The notes beneath the pieces were generated by a model. That model was not told where the DNA came from. It did not search any database and saw nothing but the letters and a program-made list of their open reading frames with translations. This document shows positions 9,548 through 18,623 of a stretch of 38,825 bases of DNA, in pieces. How positions within the stretch are numbered: position 1 is the stretch's first letter; each line of letters begins with the position of its first letter. This DNA comes from GCA-003244245 sp039924425. GTDB lineage: Bacteria; Actinomycetota; Actinomycetes; Mycobacteriales; Pseudonocardiaceae. The position numbers were made by a program, and so were the translations under genes. Where the stretch lies: the NCBI GenBank assembly GCA_039924425.1, contig JBDTAX010000011.1, positions 1-38,825 on the forward strand, written 5' to 3'.

Positions 9548-11356
9548 GTGTCTGGTGATCGGGAACGTCGAGGGGAGCGGGAGGTGAGCAGCACGGCGCG
9601 CGAAGGAGTCCGGACCGGCATGTCGACCAACGGGAGTGAGGCCGCATCGCTGGTGCAGTCGGCGATGCTGTTGCGCTGGCGAGCTCCAGAGCTGGCGCTC
9701 CTGCTGGCCGAGCGGGCGGTGACCGCCGCGCAGGGGGACGCGATGACCATCCTCCAAGCGGACCATGTCGCGGTTTTCGCGCTCAACCGCCTCGGTCGGC
9801 ACGCGGAAGCGGCTCACCGGCTTTTCCCAGCGGTGCGAGACGTTGACACCCCGCTGGGATTGCGGCACGCGCTGCACGTGGAGCTGGCGCAGTGCGCGGT
9901 CGCGCTCGGTGAACCCGTGCTTGCGCTCGAACAGGTGCGCACGGTGCTGGCCGCGGGTGACGACGTCGCCGCGGTGCTGAGGGGCCGTGCGCTCGTCGTC
10001 GTGGCGGAGGCATCCGTCGCGCTCGGCCGTGACGACCTTGTCCCCGCCATGCTCGATGAGGCCGACGAGCTCTATCGCGAGGACCCGGGCCTCGACCACG
10101 ACACCGCTTTGCTGCTGCGGGCCACCGCTCGGGCGGTGGGCGCGGCGCGCCACCGTCGCCGGGGCGCGAGCGCGCAGGCCGAGGCGAAGGCCAGGCAAGG
10201 CCGCGAGCTGCTAGCCGGGTTGGCTGATCCCGAGCACGACAGCGGCGAGGTGAGTGCGCGACTGATGCTCGAGATCGTGCTCGCGCTGCTCGACCGTGGT
10301 GCGGGGGATGCCGCGACACAGGAAGTGCGCCCACTGCTGCGGCGTCCGGTGCGCGCCGCTGCCGCTGGCGCGGTCGGTGCATTGCGGTTGGCGCTGGCCA
10401 CCCGGGTGCACCTCGCCGAGGGCCGGCACGAGCCGGCGCTGACCCTGCTCGCCGACGCGGTGGAGGGAGCCCAGCGCCACGGGGTGGACGCGGTCCTCGC
10501 TGAATGCCTGGAGGGCCTGTCCCACGTGCACGAGGCTCGGGGCGAGTTCGCCGATGCCCTGCATTGCATGCGCGCGGCCCGCGCGGCTGAGAGCCGGCAC
10601 CGCCGAGACGCGGAAGTCGCCCGAGCCACGCTGCTGGAGAATTGCGGGGCTACCGGCAGCGAGGAAGCGCGCCTGATCGGCGAGATCGCGGTGTTGCTCG
10701 GCGACGCCGAAGCGGGGTGTGCGGGGCTCGACTCGGACACGATGACCGAAAACGACGCTGCGGCCGAAAACGGCACCGTGGTTGACAACGGCACCGTGGT
10801 TGACAACGGCACCGTGACCGAAGACGAGCCAGTTGTCGAAGATGACGCAGTGATCGAAGACCCAGGCGCGACACCCCGGAAATCCGACGAGGCGGAATTC
10901 GTCGAGTCGTCGAGCGGGCTCGATCCCTGGCAACTCGGGGCACGGCACGGTCGCGATGTTGGCACCCCGGTGTTTGTGAGTGATCTGCTGCCCGCGACGG
11001 CGTTGTCGCCAGGACGTTCTGGCCGGCGTCGCGCTATGGAACCCGCCGAGGATCGCGCCGTCGGCACACCCGAGGATCGCGCTGACGACACCACCGCCGG
11101 TGTCCCGCCGTCGGCCCCGACGCCACGGCCACTGACATGGCCTCTTGTGGATCATGCTGAACCCAGCCGTGACATGCCGCACTACCGCGTCCTGGGAACG
11201 CGCCGGGCGGCCGGTCTTGCGCTGGCTCCGAGGCTGATCCACGGAGACGATCCCGCCGCGGCGGTCACCAACCCGCTGTTGCGGCTGCCCGATCTCACCG
11301 CCGAACCACAGTGGGTGTCGCCCGAGACAGCCCACCAGCCTGCGGTCGGTGACTAA
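9548..11356 (+). CDS. large TPR-like protein of unknown function between ettA and gdh
   Basis: About 600 aa. Residues 30-390 are Ala/Leu/Arg-rich helical repeats (patterns such as LALLLAERAVTAAQGD and ALEQVRTVLAAGDD) that look like tetratricopeptide-type repeats. They are followed by an acidic, repetitive low-complexity segment (residues 395-440, VDNGTV units) and a disordered Pro-rich tail. No catalytic motif or membrane segment is seen. The start is uncertain: GTG 9548, GTG 9584 or ATG 9620. It sits between ettA and gdh, which from memory are adjacent in mycobacteria, so this is a lineage-specific insertion in a conserved pair. It ends 14 bases before gdh and is probably cotranscribed with it. 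Confidence 0.8.
   Translation: MSGDRERRGEREVSSTAREGVRTGMSTNGSEAASLVQSAMLLRWRAPELALLLAERAVTAAQGDAMTILQADHVAVFALNRLGRHAEAAHRLFPAVRDVDTPLGLRHALHVELAQCAVALGEPVLALEQVRTVLAAGDDVAAVLRGRALVVVAEASVALGRDDLVPAMLDEADELYREDPGLDHDTALLLRATARAVGAARHRRRGASAQAEAKARQGRELLAGLADPEHDSGEVSARLMLEIVLALLDRGAGDAATQEVRPLLRRPVRAAAAGAVGALRLALATRVHLAEGRHEPALTLLADAVEGAQRHGVDAVLAECLEGLSHVHEARGEFADALHCMRAARAAESRHRRDAEVARATLLENCGATGSEEARLIGEIAVLLGDAEAGCAGLDSDTMTENDAAAENGTVVDNGTVVDNGTVTEDEPVVEDDAVIEDPGATPRKSDEAEFVESSSGLDPWQLGARHGRDVGTPVFVSDLLPATALSPGRSGRRRAMEPAEDRAVGTPEDRADDTTAGVPPSAPTPRPLTWPLVDHAEPSRDMPHYRVLGTRRAAGLALAPRLIHGDDPAAAVTNPLLRLPDLTAEPQWVSPETAHQPAVGD
10767..10816 (+). repeat. 18-bp in-frame tandem repeat
   Basis: The unit GTTGACAACGGCACCGTG occurs exactly twice (10781-10798, 10799-10816), preceded by a partial copy (10767-10780). 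It encodes VDNGTV units in the acidic linker of the TPR-like protein. Being a multiple of three, copy number can vary without a frameshift. Confidence 0.9.
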
Positions 11357-11370
11357 CGGACAGCCACACG

Positions 11371-14300
11371 GTGCGCAGCGATCTCGCCGAGCTCATCGCG
11401 CTGTACCACCGGCTCGTCCCCCCTGATGAGCGCAGCGGTTCCGAGCCCGCCGAGCTAGCGGCGGCGGTCCGCTCACATCTCGCGCTGGCCTCCCGGCGGG
11501 TGCCTGGTCGGGCGCTGGTCCGGGTGGTCAATCCCACCGTCGCCGAGGACGGCTGGAGTTCCCGAGACAGCATCGTTCAGATCGTCACCGACGACATGCC
11601 CTACCTAGTGGACTCGGTGGTCGCTGAGTTGGCCCGGGTCAAGGTCTCGGTGCGGCGGCTCGCCCATCCTCTCGTCGTGGTCCGCCGCGATCTCACCGGG
11701 ACCCTCCGGGAGGTGCTGACCGGTGCCAGTCCCGACGACGCCCCCACCGATGCCCTGCTCGAGTCCTGGATGCATGTGAACGTCGATCGCCTTGGCGATC
11801 CCGACTGGGCCCGGCAGGTCGAGCAGCGGCTACTCAGAGTGCTCACGGATGTGCGGGAGGTGGTGGAGGACACCCCGCGGATGGCTGGGGTCGCGTGCGC
11901 TCTGGCCGACGAGCTGGACGGAGCGCTGCCGGCGCTGGAGGTGGCCGAGGGCTCGGCTCTGCTGCGTTGGCTGGCCGGGGGACACCTCACCTTTCTCGGC
12001 TACCGGCGCTACGAGCTGGTGCGGCGCTGCGCTGGCGGGGATGACGCCGAGCCCAGGTTGCGGGCGGTGCTCGCGTCGGGGCTCGGTGTGTTGCGCGCGG
12101 ACAGTGTGACCGCCCAGGGCCTGATCACCGGGCCGGACGTCGCCCCGCTCGCCCGCAGCCTGCTGGTGCTCACCCAGGCCAGCGCGCCGGCCACTGTGCA
12201 CCGGCCGGTCTACCCCCAGTACATCGGGGTCAAGACTTTTGACGAGCGTGGTGAAGTGTCCGGTGAGCATCGCTTCCTGGGGGTGCTCACCACCACCGCG
12301 CTGCACGCGGACGTGCTGGGCATTCCGGTGATCGGCTCTCGGGTTCGTCGAGTGATCCACCAGGCCGGTGTCCCGCTCGAGTCCTATTCGGGCCAGCGGA
12401 TGCTGGAGGTGCTCCAGAGCTACCCGCGGGCCGAGCTGTTCGCCACCGATCCGGACTCGCTGCGGGAGACGGTGACCGGAGTGCTGTCGCTGGCCCAGCG
12501 GCGCACGGTGCGGCTGTTCTGCCGGCGCGATCCCTACCGCCGGTTCTTCTCCTGCCTGGTCTACCTGCCACGCGATCGCTACACCACCACCGCGCGGTTG
12601 GCCATGCAGGACGTGCTGCTGCGCGAGCTGCACGGCACCGGTGTGGAGTACAGCGCCCAGATCGGCGAGTCTGTGCACGCCCGGGTGCACTTCATTGTGC
12701 ACACCGACCCCGGCGATGTCGCCCTGCCCAGCAAAGCGGATGCCCGGGCAGTCGCTGAACGGCTCGAAGACGCCGTCCGCACGTGGGACGACCGGTTCCT
12801 CGACGCCGTCCTGAGCAGCGGCGCTCTGTCCAACGATGCGGGGCCCATCGACGTGGGGACCGCTGACCTCGCGCGGCATTACCTGGCGGCCTTCCCACAG
12901 AGCTACAAAGAGGACTTCGACGCCGCGACCGCCCTGGCCGATATCCGTCGGTTGGAGGCGCTCGCCGCGCCAGACGGCCTGGACGTGCGCTTCGAGTTCC
13001 CGCGGGGGGCGCAGGCCGAGGGGCGCTTGACGCTCTACCTGGCGGGGCTGCGGATCACCTTGTCTCAGGTGCTCCCGGTGCTGCAGCAGATGGACGTCGA
13101 GGTTCTCGACGAGCGGCCCTATCAGGTCATCCGCCCTGATGGCAGACACTGCTGGATCTACGACTTCGGGCTGCGGGTGAATGCCACCACGCTAACCCAG
13201 CTGGCTGGCCAGGATCTCCAGGACATGCGGCGGCGATTTTGTGACGCCCTCGTGGCCGCCTGGCGGGGTGCCTGCGAAGTGGACCACCTCAACGCTCTGG
13301 TGCTGCGCGGCGGCCTGGAATGGCGGCAGGCGGCGGTGCTGCGCGGCTACCTCCGCTACCTGCGGCAGGCGCGCGTCCCCTACAGTCAGCGCTATGTCGA
13401 GGACGTGCTGCTCGCGCACAGCGCCGTCGCCGCCGCCCTGATCGCCCTGTTCGAAGCCCGCTTCGACCCGGCGCTGGATGACCTCACTCGGGACGTCACA
13501 CAAGGGGAGCTGGTCGGGCGGATCACCGACATGATCGACGAGGTGGCCGGGCTGGACGCCGACCGGATCTTGCGCGGGCTGTTCAGCCTGATCCGCGCCA
13601 CGCTGCGCACCAACCATTACCTCCGCGACTCCGACGGCAGCCCCCGGCCCTGGCTGGCCCTCAAGCTCGACCCGACGGCGGTGGCGGAGCTACCCGAGCC
13701 GCGACCGGCGTTCGAGATCTTCGTCTGCTCGCCGCGAGTGGAGGGCGTGCACCTGCGGTTCGGCCCGGTCGCCCGGGGTGGGGTGCGTTGGTCGGACCGC
13801 AGGGAGGACTTCCGCACCGAGGTGCTCGGGTTGGCCAAGGCGCAGGCGGCGAAGAACGCCGTGATCGTGCCGGCTGGGGCCAAAGGCGGGTTCGTGGTGA
13901 AGCGCCCGCCGACGCCGACCGGGGACCCCACGCTGGACCGGGAGGCCACCCAAACCGAGGGCATCGCCTGCTACCGGATGTTCATCTCGGGGCTGCTCGA
14001 GCTCACCGACAACCGTGTTGACGGCACGAGGCGGCATCCCGAGCAGCTGGTGTGCCACGACGGCGAGGACAGCTACCTGGTGGTCGCCGCGGACAAGGGC
14101 ACCGCGACGTTCTCCGACATCGCCAACGAGCTCGCCGCGTCCTACCGGTTCTGGCTCGGTGACGCGTTCGCCTCCGGCGGCTCGGCGGGCTATGACCACA
14201 AGGCCATCGGGATCACCGCCCGGGGTGCCTGGGAGAGCGTCAAGCGGCACTTCCGCGAGCTCGATGTCGATGTCCAGACCGAGGATTTCACCGTGGTCGG

Positions 14301-16176
14301 GATCGGAGACATGTCCGGCGACGTGTTCGGCAACGGGATGCTGCGCTCCGAGCACATCAGGCTGCTGGCGGCGTTCGACCACCGGCACGTCTTCGTCGAT
14401 CCCGATCCGGACCCGGCCAGCTCGTACGCCGAGCGACGCCGGCTGTTCGAGCTGCCGCGCTCATCCTGGGTCGACTACGACCGTTCGCTGATCAGTGCTG
14501 GCGGCGGGGTGTGGCCCCGTAGCGCCAAACGGATCCCGATAAGCCCGCAGGCGCGCCGGGCGCTCGGCCTCGATGAGGGCGTCGCAGAGCTGTCCCCGCC
14601 GGAGCTTATCCGGGCGATCCTGCTCAGCCCGGCGCAATTGCTGTTCACCGGCGGGATCGGCACCTACGTCAAGGCCGCCACCGAGACCCACGCCGACGTC
14701 GCTGACAAGGCCAACGACGCGGTCCGGGTGGACGGCGGGCAACTGCGGGTGCGGGTGGTCGCCGAGGGCGGCAATCTGGGCCTGACCCAGCGCGGCCGGA
14801 TCGAGTTCGCCCGAGCCGGTGGCAGGATCAACACCGACACCATCGACAACTCGGCCGGGGTGGACTGTTCCGATCATGAGGTCAACATCAAGATTCTGCT
14901 GGACCGGCTGGTAGCGCGGGGCGTGCTGGACGCTACCCGGCGCGATCCGCTGTTGGTCGAGATGACCGACGAGGTCGCCGGGTTGGTGCTGGCGCACAAC
15001 GCCGAACAGAACACCCAGCTTGGCGTCAGCCGAGCGCACGCCGCGTCGATGGTGTCGGTGCACGGCCGGTTGATGACGCATCTGGAGCAGGGCCACGGAC
15101 TGGACCGCGGGTTGGCGATCTTGCCGACCCAAGTGCAGTGGCGAGCACGGGAGGCTGCGGGCGACGGGCTGACCTCCCCGGAGCTGTCCACCCTGATGGC
15201 GCACGTCAAACTCGGGCTGACCAGTGAGGTGCTGGCCAGCGGCCTACCTGACGCGGAGGTGTTCCGCGCCCGACTGCCGGACTATTTCCCCGCTCCGGTG
15301 CGTGAGCGATTCGCCGGAGCCATCCGCGAGCACCCGCTGCGCCGCGAGATCATCACCACCCTGCTGGTCAACGAAGTCGTCGACCGCGGTGGCCTCACCT
15401 ATGCCTACCGGTTGGCCGAGGAACTGGCGGTCTCCGCCGCCGACGCGGTGCGGGCCTACTCGGTGGCGGTGGAGGTGTTCGACCTGCGGGCGGCCTGGCG
15501 GGCGAGCGCGACGCTGAGTCACCCGGTGGCGGTGGCCGACGACATGATGCTCGCGTTGCGCAGGCTGCTGGACCGGGCTAGCCGGTGGTTGCTGCTCAAC
15601 CAGCCGCAACCGCTCGCGGTCGGCACCGAGATCGACCGGTTCCGCCCGATCGTGCGGGCGCTGGCGCCGCGCGTGCCGGGCTGGCTGGCCGGCCGCGAGG
15701 CGGACACCGTCGCGGCCGCCGCCCGCCGACTCGCGCAACAGGGGATACCGGATGAGCTGGCGCGCCAGGTGAGTGCGGGATTGACCAGCTTCGGACTGCT
15801 CGACGTCGCTGAGGTGGCCGAACTGGCCGAGCAGGACCCCAAGCGGGTCGCGCGGTTGTACTACGCGCTGTCGGCCCACTTGGGCATCGACCGAATGCTG
15901 AGCTTGGTGAGCGCGCTGGAACGTGGCGACCGCTGGGACTCGCTCGCCCGCCTGGCCCTGCGAGATGATCTCTACTCGGCGTTGCGGGAGATCACCCTGC
16001 ACGCCCTACACGTCGGTGACGCCGAGGCCGCCCCCGTGACGGTGATCGCGCGGTGGGAGCGGGCGAACGCCTCACGGCTGTCCCGGGCCAGGGCAACCCT
16101 GGATCAGATCTCCGACGCCGCGAGCCTGGACCTGGCGACCCTGTCCGTCGCCGTCCGGGCGCTGGCGCGCTTATGA
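11371..16176 (+). CDS. gdh: NAD-specific glutamate dehydrogenase, large (about 180 kDa) type
   Basis: A 1,601-aa enzyme of the L-GDH180 class (Bac_GDH family), which deaminates glutamate to 2-oxoglutarate with NAD in amino-acid catabolism. The long N-terminal ACT-like regulatory region (about residues 1-700) precedes the catalytic core. Within the core VARGGVRWSDRREDFRTE and the Lys-containing KGGFVVKR lie near residues 805-850. GIGDMSGDVFGNGMLRS near 980 begins the nucleotide-binding part. Length equals the family norm, so it looks intact. GTG 11371 is the first start after an in-frame stop at 11350. It corresponds to Rv2476c, downstream of ettA. Confidence 0.96.
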   Translation: MRSDLAELIALYHRLVPPDERSGSEPAELAAAVRSHLALASRRVPGRALVRVVNPTVAEDGWSSRDSIVQIVTDDMPYLVDSVVAELARVKVSVRRLAHPLVVVRRDLTGTLREVLTGASPDDAPTDALLESWMHVNVDRLGDPDWARQVEQRLLRVLTDVREVVEDTPRMAGVACALADELDGALPALEVAEGSALLRWLAGGHLTFLGYRRYELVRRCAGGDDAEPRLRAVLASGLGVLRADSVTAQGLITGPDVAPLARSLLVLTQASAPATVHRPVYPQYIGVKTFDERGEVSGEHRFLGVLTTTALHADVLGIPVIGSRVRRVIHQAGVPLESYSGQRMLEVLQSYPRAELFATDPDSLRETVTGVLSLAQRRTVRLFCRRDPYRRFFSCLVYLPRDRYTTTARLAMQDVLLRELHGTGVEYSAQIGESVHARVHFIVHTDPGDVALPSKADARAVAERLEDAVRTWDDRFLDAVLSSGALSNDAGPIDVGTADLARHYLAAFPQSYKEDFDAATALADIRRLEALAAPDGLDVRFEFPRGAQAEGRLTLYLAGLRITLSQVLPVLQQMDVEVLDERPYQVIRPDGRHCWIYDFGLRVNATTLTQLAGQDLQDMRRRFCDALVAAWRGACEVDHLNALVLRGGLEWRQAAVLRGYLRYLRQARVPYSQRYVEDVLLAHSAVAAALIALFEARFDPALDDLTRDVTQGELVGRITDMIDEVAGLDADRILRGLFSLIRATLRTNHYLRDSDGSPRPWLALKLDPTAVAELPEPRPAFEIFVCSPRVEGVHLRFGPVARGGVRWSDRREDFRTEVLGLAKAQAAKNAVIVPAGAKGGFVVKRPPTPTGDPTLDREATQTEGIACYRMFISGLLELTDNRVDGTRRHPEQLVCHDGEDSYLVVAADKGTATFSDIANELAASYRFWLGDAFASGGSAGYDHKAIGITARGAWESVKRHFRELDVDVQTEDFTVVGIGDMSGDVFGNGMLRSEHIRLLAAFDHRHVFVDPDPDPASSYAERRRLFELPRSSWVDYDRSLISAGGGVWPRSAKRIPISPQARRALGLDEGVAELSPPELIRAILLSPAQLLFTGGIGTYVKAATETHADVADKANDAVRVDGGQLRVRVVAEGGNLGLTQRGRIEFARAGGRINTDTIDNSAGVDCSDHEVNIKILLDRLVARGVLDATRRDPLLVEMTDEVAGLVLAHNAEQNTQLGVSRAHAASMVSVHGRLMTHLEQGHGLDRGLAILPTQVQWRAREAAGDGLTSPELSTLMAHVKLGLTSEVLASGLPDAEVFRARLPDYFPAPVRERFAGAIREHPLRREIITTLLVNEVVDRGGLTYAYRLAEELAVSAADAVRAYSVAVEVFDLRAAWRASATLSHPVAVADDMMLALRRLLDRASRWLLLNQPQPLAVGTEIDRFRPIVRALAPRVPGWLAGREADTVAAAARRLAQQGIPDELARQVSAGLTSFGLLDVAEVAELAEQDPKRVARLYYALSAHLGIDRMLSLVSALERGDRWDSLARLALRDDLYSALREITLHALHVGDAEAAPVTVIARWERANASRLSRARATLDQISDAASLDLATLSVAVRALARL

Positions 16177-16177
16177 G

Positions 16178-16214
16178 CGAGACTGGGCTTCGAAACGAGA
16201 CTGGGCTTCGGTGA
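16178..16214 (+). repeat. direct repeat covering the junction between gdh and the Rv2474c-like gene
   Basis: CGAGACTGGGCTTCG occurs at 16178-16192 and 16196-16210 (18-bp period), with a third decayed copy at the next gene start. An ATG at 16173 overlapping the gdh stop opens a 13-codon reading frame (MSETGLRNETGLR, stop 16212-16214) that ends on the next start codon, GTG 16211 (MSETGVV). The MSETG start thus appears three times. Confidence 0.8.
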
Positions 16215-16861
16215 GTGAAACTGGGGTAGTGATGGCGCGACTGTGGATGCCGGATTCCGCCGAGCGGGACGACCTCGGCGCGTTCGTGACCCGCGCCCTG
16301 CGGCTGGACCGCGCCGCGATCGTGCGGTTGCGCGGCGGGAACGGCCGGGTACACGCGTGGGTGGACACCCCGTTCGACACCTTGGTGACCCGTTCGGTGC
16401 GGGGTGCCGTGTGGCCCGATGATCTCACCGTCGGGGGCGGCGACCTGCTGGCCGCACTGGCGGCGGGCGGCGAGGCGCTCGACCCCGGCCCGGCGAAGGA
16501 TGCGCTGTGGCGCTGCGCGCTGCCACCGGACCGGGGCTGGCACGCGGTGGATCAGGTGCCCGCCGCGGTACTCGCCGAGCTCACCGACCAGGGTGTCGCT
16601 CTCGCCCGGCGCAACCCCGGCCCGCTCGGCTCACCGCCCGCCGCGCTGCTGGACCAGAAGGTGATCACCATCAGCGGCTCCGGTTTCGACGTGGGGGTCC
16701 CGCTGCGCTGCCTGTTCGCCTTGTCGAGCATGGGCTTCGTGGGTGCCCAGGGCGCAACCGAGACCGTCCGGGTGTCGGCCACCGACTCCTGGCTGCGGCT
16801 GGACGCCCGCTACGGCGCCGTCCTGCGCCGCCGCCACGCCCTGCTCCCCCTGCTCGTCTGA
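16211..16861 (+). CDS. conserved actinobacterial protein, Rv2474c-like, function unknown
   Basis: A 216-aa soluble protein matching Rv2474c in length (217 aa as I recall) and in position downstream of gdh. No signal peptide, membrane helix or recognised catalytic motif. The N-terminus (MARLWMPDSAERDDLGAF) and the segment ITISGSGFDVGVPLRCLFALSSMGF near residues 160-180 look like the conserved parts. GTG 16211 overlaps the stop of a 13-codon upstream frame; ATG 16232 (MARLW) is an alternative start that would exclude the repeated sequence. It is probably translated by coupling from gdh. Function not known to me. Confidence 0.8.
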   Translation: MSETGVVMARLWMPDSAERDDLGAFVTRALRLDRAAIVRLRGGNGRVHAWVDTPFDTLVTRSVRGAVWPDDLTVGGGDLLAALAAGGEALDPGPAKDALWRCALPPDRGWHAVDQVPAAVLAELTDQGVALARRNPGPLGSPPAALLDQKVITISGSGFDVGVPLRCLFALSSMGFVGAQGATETVRVSATDSWLRLDARYGAVLRRRHALLPLLV

Positions 16862-17300
16862 CCTCCAGTGATCGGATGGCGCACCTAGCTCCCCGTTGAC
16901 GCGACCGTTTCTCCCATCTTGGAGATGTCCGCATTCTCCGGAGCCGCCAGCATTGTGACGGCTGCTCCTGGCCGATGTCGCGGAGTCTGGGTCACGACCA
17001 GGGGGAGGACTGGCAACTGACTGCGTCGGGGTTGCGCCTCATTCAGTGCCGCGAAGCGCAGGAATGCCGACACGCTCATGGTGCGCTCGTCGGCGGCAGC
17101 GCGGATGAGCGCTGGGGGCTCCTGTGGTGATACACCCATTTGGCTCAGTGGACTGGGCGGCGCGACACGGAATCAGTGGCCGTTCAAGAACGGACTGTGG
17201 CTTTCCCTCGGCGGCGGTTGCGCTCCGCGTTCGCACGGACTCGGAAAACCGCCGCAGCTGGCCTGAACTCCACGGGCGCGCTGGCCCGGTGGGAAAGCCG
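16862..17300. other. intergenic region between convergent genes
   Basis: About 440 bp with no convincing gene. It contains a short palindrome CCGTTC-AA-GAACGG (17180-17193) and a 9-bp inverted repeat GCGGCGGTT/AACCGCCGC (17211-17219 and 17247-17255) that could help terminate the two converging transcripts. A minus-strand stretch at about 17,040-17,110 (IRAAADERTMSVSAFLRFAAL) resembles part of a ribbon-helix-helix protein but has no proper start or continuation; it may be a relic. Confidence 0.5.
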
Positions 17301-18620
17301 TCAGATCCGGGTGGTGGCGATGTGGCGGGCGGCGCGAGCCAGTTGCCGGGCGTCGGTGCCGGGGTGGGTGGCCAGGGCGGTGACCAGGGGGATCAGGCGT
17401 TCCCGGCGGGCGGCGACGGAGTGCAGGGTGCGCACCTCGGTGATGGCGTGGTGAGCCAAGGCCAAGCCCTGGGGTTCGCCGGCTCGGATGTGTATCTCGG
17501 CGCGCAGGAGTTCGGCCTCAATGCGGCCCCGGTGGTGATGGCCCTCGCTGTAGATGCGTACCGCGCTGGCGGCGGACCGCTCGGCGGTGTCGAGTTGACC
17601 CAGGTCGAGTTGAACCCCTGCGGTCACAAGATTGGCGCCCGCGCACTGGAACGCATGGCGGGGCTCCCACCCGTCGTGCGCTTCGGCGAGGCAGCGGGTG
17701 GCCTCATCGGAGCCTTTCATCACGGCGTAGGCGGTCGCGGACTGACGGGTCAGCTGCGCGTTGAGGATCGGTAGCCGGGGGTCGTCGACGTGCGGGGTTG
17801 CTGGTGTGGGCTTGCTGGGCCGGAACCCACCGAGGTGTAACCGCCCGACTTGGAAGAGCTTGAGCGCGTCGTTGGGGTGCCCATCGCGGACCAGCGTCGC
17901 TCCGGCGTGCAGGGCGGCGTTGGCGACTCCGTAGGTGTCTCCGGCTTGGTCGGCGAAGGCCAAGGCGCGGGTGAAGTGGCCGCTGCCGTCCACTCCGGAG
18001 TCGTAGCACGACCAGCCCGCTTCGGTGTGCAGCTCGGCCAGTGCGGCGGCGAGCAGGGCCTTGACGGCATCGGTGGCGGGGACCTGCATCCATCGGGTGT
18101 AGTGCGCCGCGGCGTCGGTGAACAGGGTGCCTTGCCCGCCGTGGTAGCGGGACATCCCGCGCAGGTGTTGGGTGGCGGACCGGACGGTGTGCACATGGGA
18201 GATGTCCAGCCGGGTGGGCAGCGGCTCGGCCGCGGGCAGGGCCAAGTGGACGGGCTCGGCCAGGGGGTGGGTCGCCTGGCGCAGGGCCGTCGTCATGGCG
18301 GTGGTGATCAGGACTCGGCGTTTCGTGGCCTTAGTCACCTCCTTCGCGGCGGGTGGTGTGTCTTCACCGTAGCTCAGGCCCATCCGGATCCGGGGTAGGC
18401 CAAAACCGTCTGCGATGCGCTCGAGCACCCGCACGTTCAGCACTTGGCAGCCGTGGAGGATCTCGCTCACCTCGGACTGGGACTGCCCGGTCAGCTCCGC
18501 GATCCGGCGCTGGCTCACCCCCACGCGACGCAGCAGACCGTAGAGAGCGCCGATGTCTCGGGCGGCCAGCGCTGCGCGGACCTCGTCATCGTCGAAGAAC
18601 GCGGGGTCAAGAAATTGCAC
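17301..18620 (-). CDS. XRE-type transcriptional regulator with C-terminal TPR-like domain
   Basis: A 439-aa protein with an N-terminal helix-turn-helix at about residues 28-85 (VSQRRIAELTGQSQSEVSEILHG) and a long Ala-rich helical region (about 165-430) of tetratricopeptide type. Such XRE-TPR regulators are numerous in Pseudonocardiales and usually control neighbouring or developmental genes; the ligand is unknown. The GTG start lies 3 bases after the aglA stop on the same strand, so the two are almost certainly coupled. From memory no such gene follows aglA in mycobacteria, so it is an addition to the conserved block. It could act on the aglA-glbO-mscS operon, but this is inference. Confidence 0.85.
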   Translation of the reverse strand: MQFLDPAFFDDDEVRAALAARDIGALYGLLRRVGVSQRRIAELTGQSQSEVSEILHGCQVLNVRVLERIADGFGLPRIRMGLSYGEDTPPAAKEVTKATKRRVLITTAMTTALRQATHPLAEPVHLALPAAEPLPTRLDISHVHTVRSATQHLRGMSRYHGGQGTLFTDAAAHYTRWMQVPATDAVKALLAAALAELHTEAGWSCYDSGVDGSGHFTRALAFADQAGDTYGVANAALHAGATLVRDGHPNDALKLFQVGRLHLGGFRPSKPTPATPHVDDPRLPILNAQLTRQSATAYAVMKGSDEATRCLAEAHDGWEPRHAFQCAGANLVTAGVQLDLGQLDTAERSAASAVRIYSEGHHHRGRIEAELLRAEIHIRAGEPQGLALAHHAITEVRTLHSVAARRERLIPLVTALATHPGTDARQLARAARHIATTRI

Positions 18621-18623
18621 GGA

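Noticed and set aside
11830..13149. A 439-codon minus-strand frame inside gdh
   Set aside because: It is a shadow of the conserved glutamate dehydrogenase frame.
16885..17139. Minus-strand frame with a ribbon-helix-helix-like segment
   Set aside because: Only about 20 residues look like the family; the first strand is missing, there is no ribosome binding site, and the rest has no coding character. At most a relic.
17180..17193. Palindrome CCGTTC-AA-GAACGG as a LexA-type SOS box
   Set aside because: The actinobacterial SOS box has GAAC-N4-GTTC; here the half-sites are inverted and the spacing differs.
17120..17230. A tRNA-like stretch (TTGGCTCAGTGGAC, then TTCAAGA)
   Set aside because: No consistent acceptor or T-stem can be formed; the cloverleaf fails.
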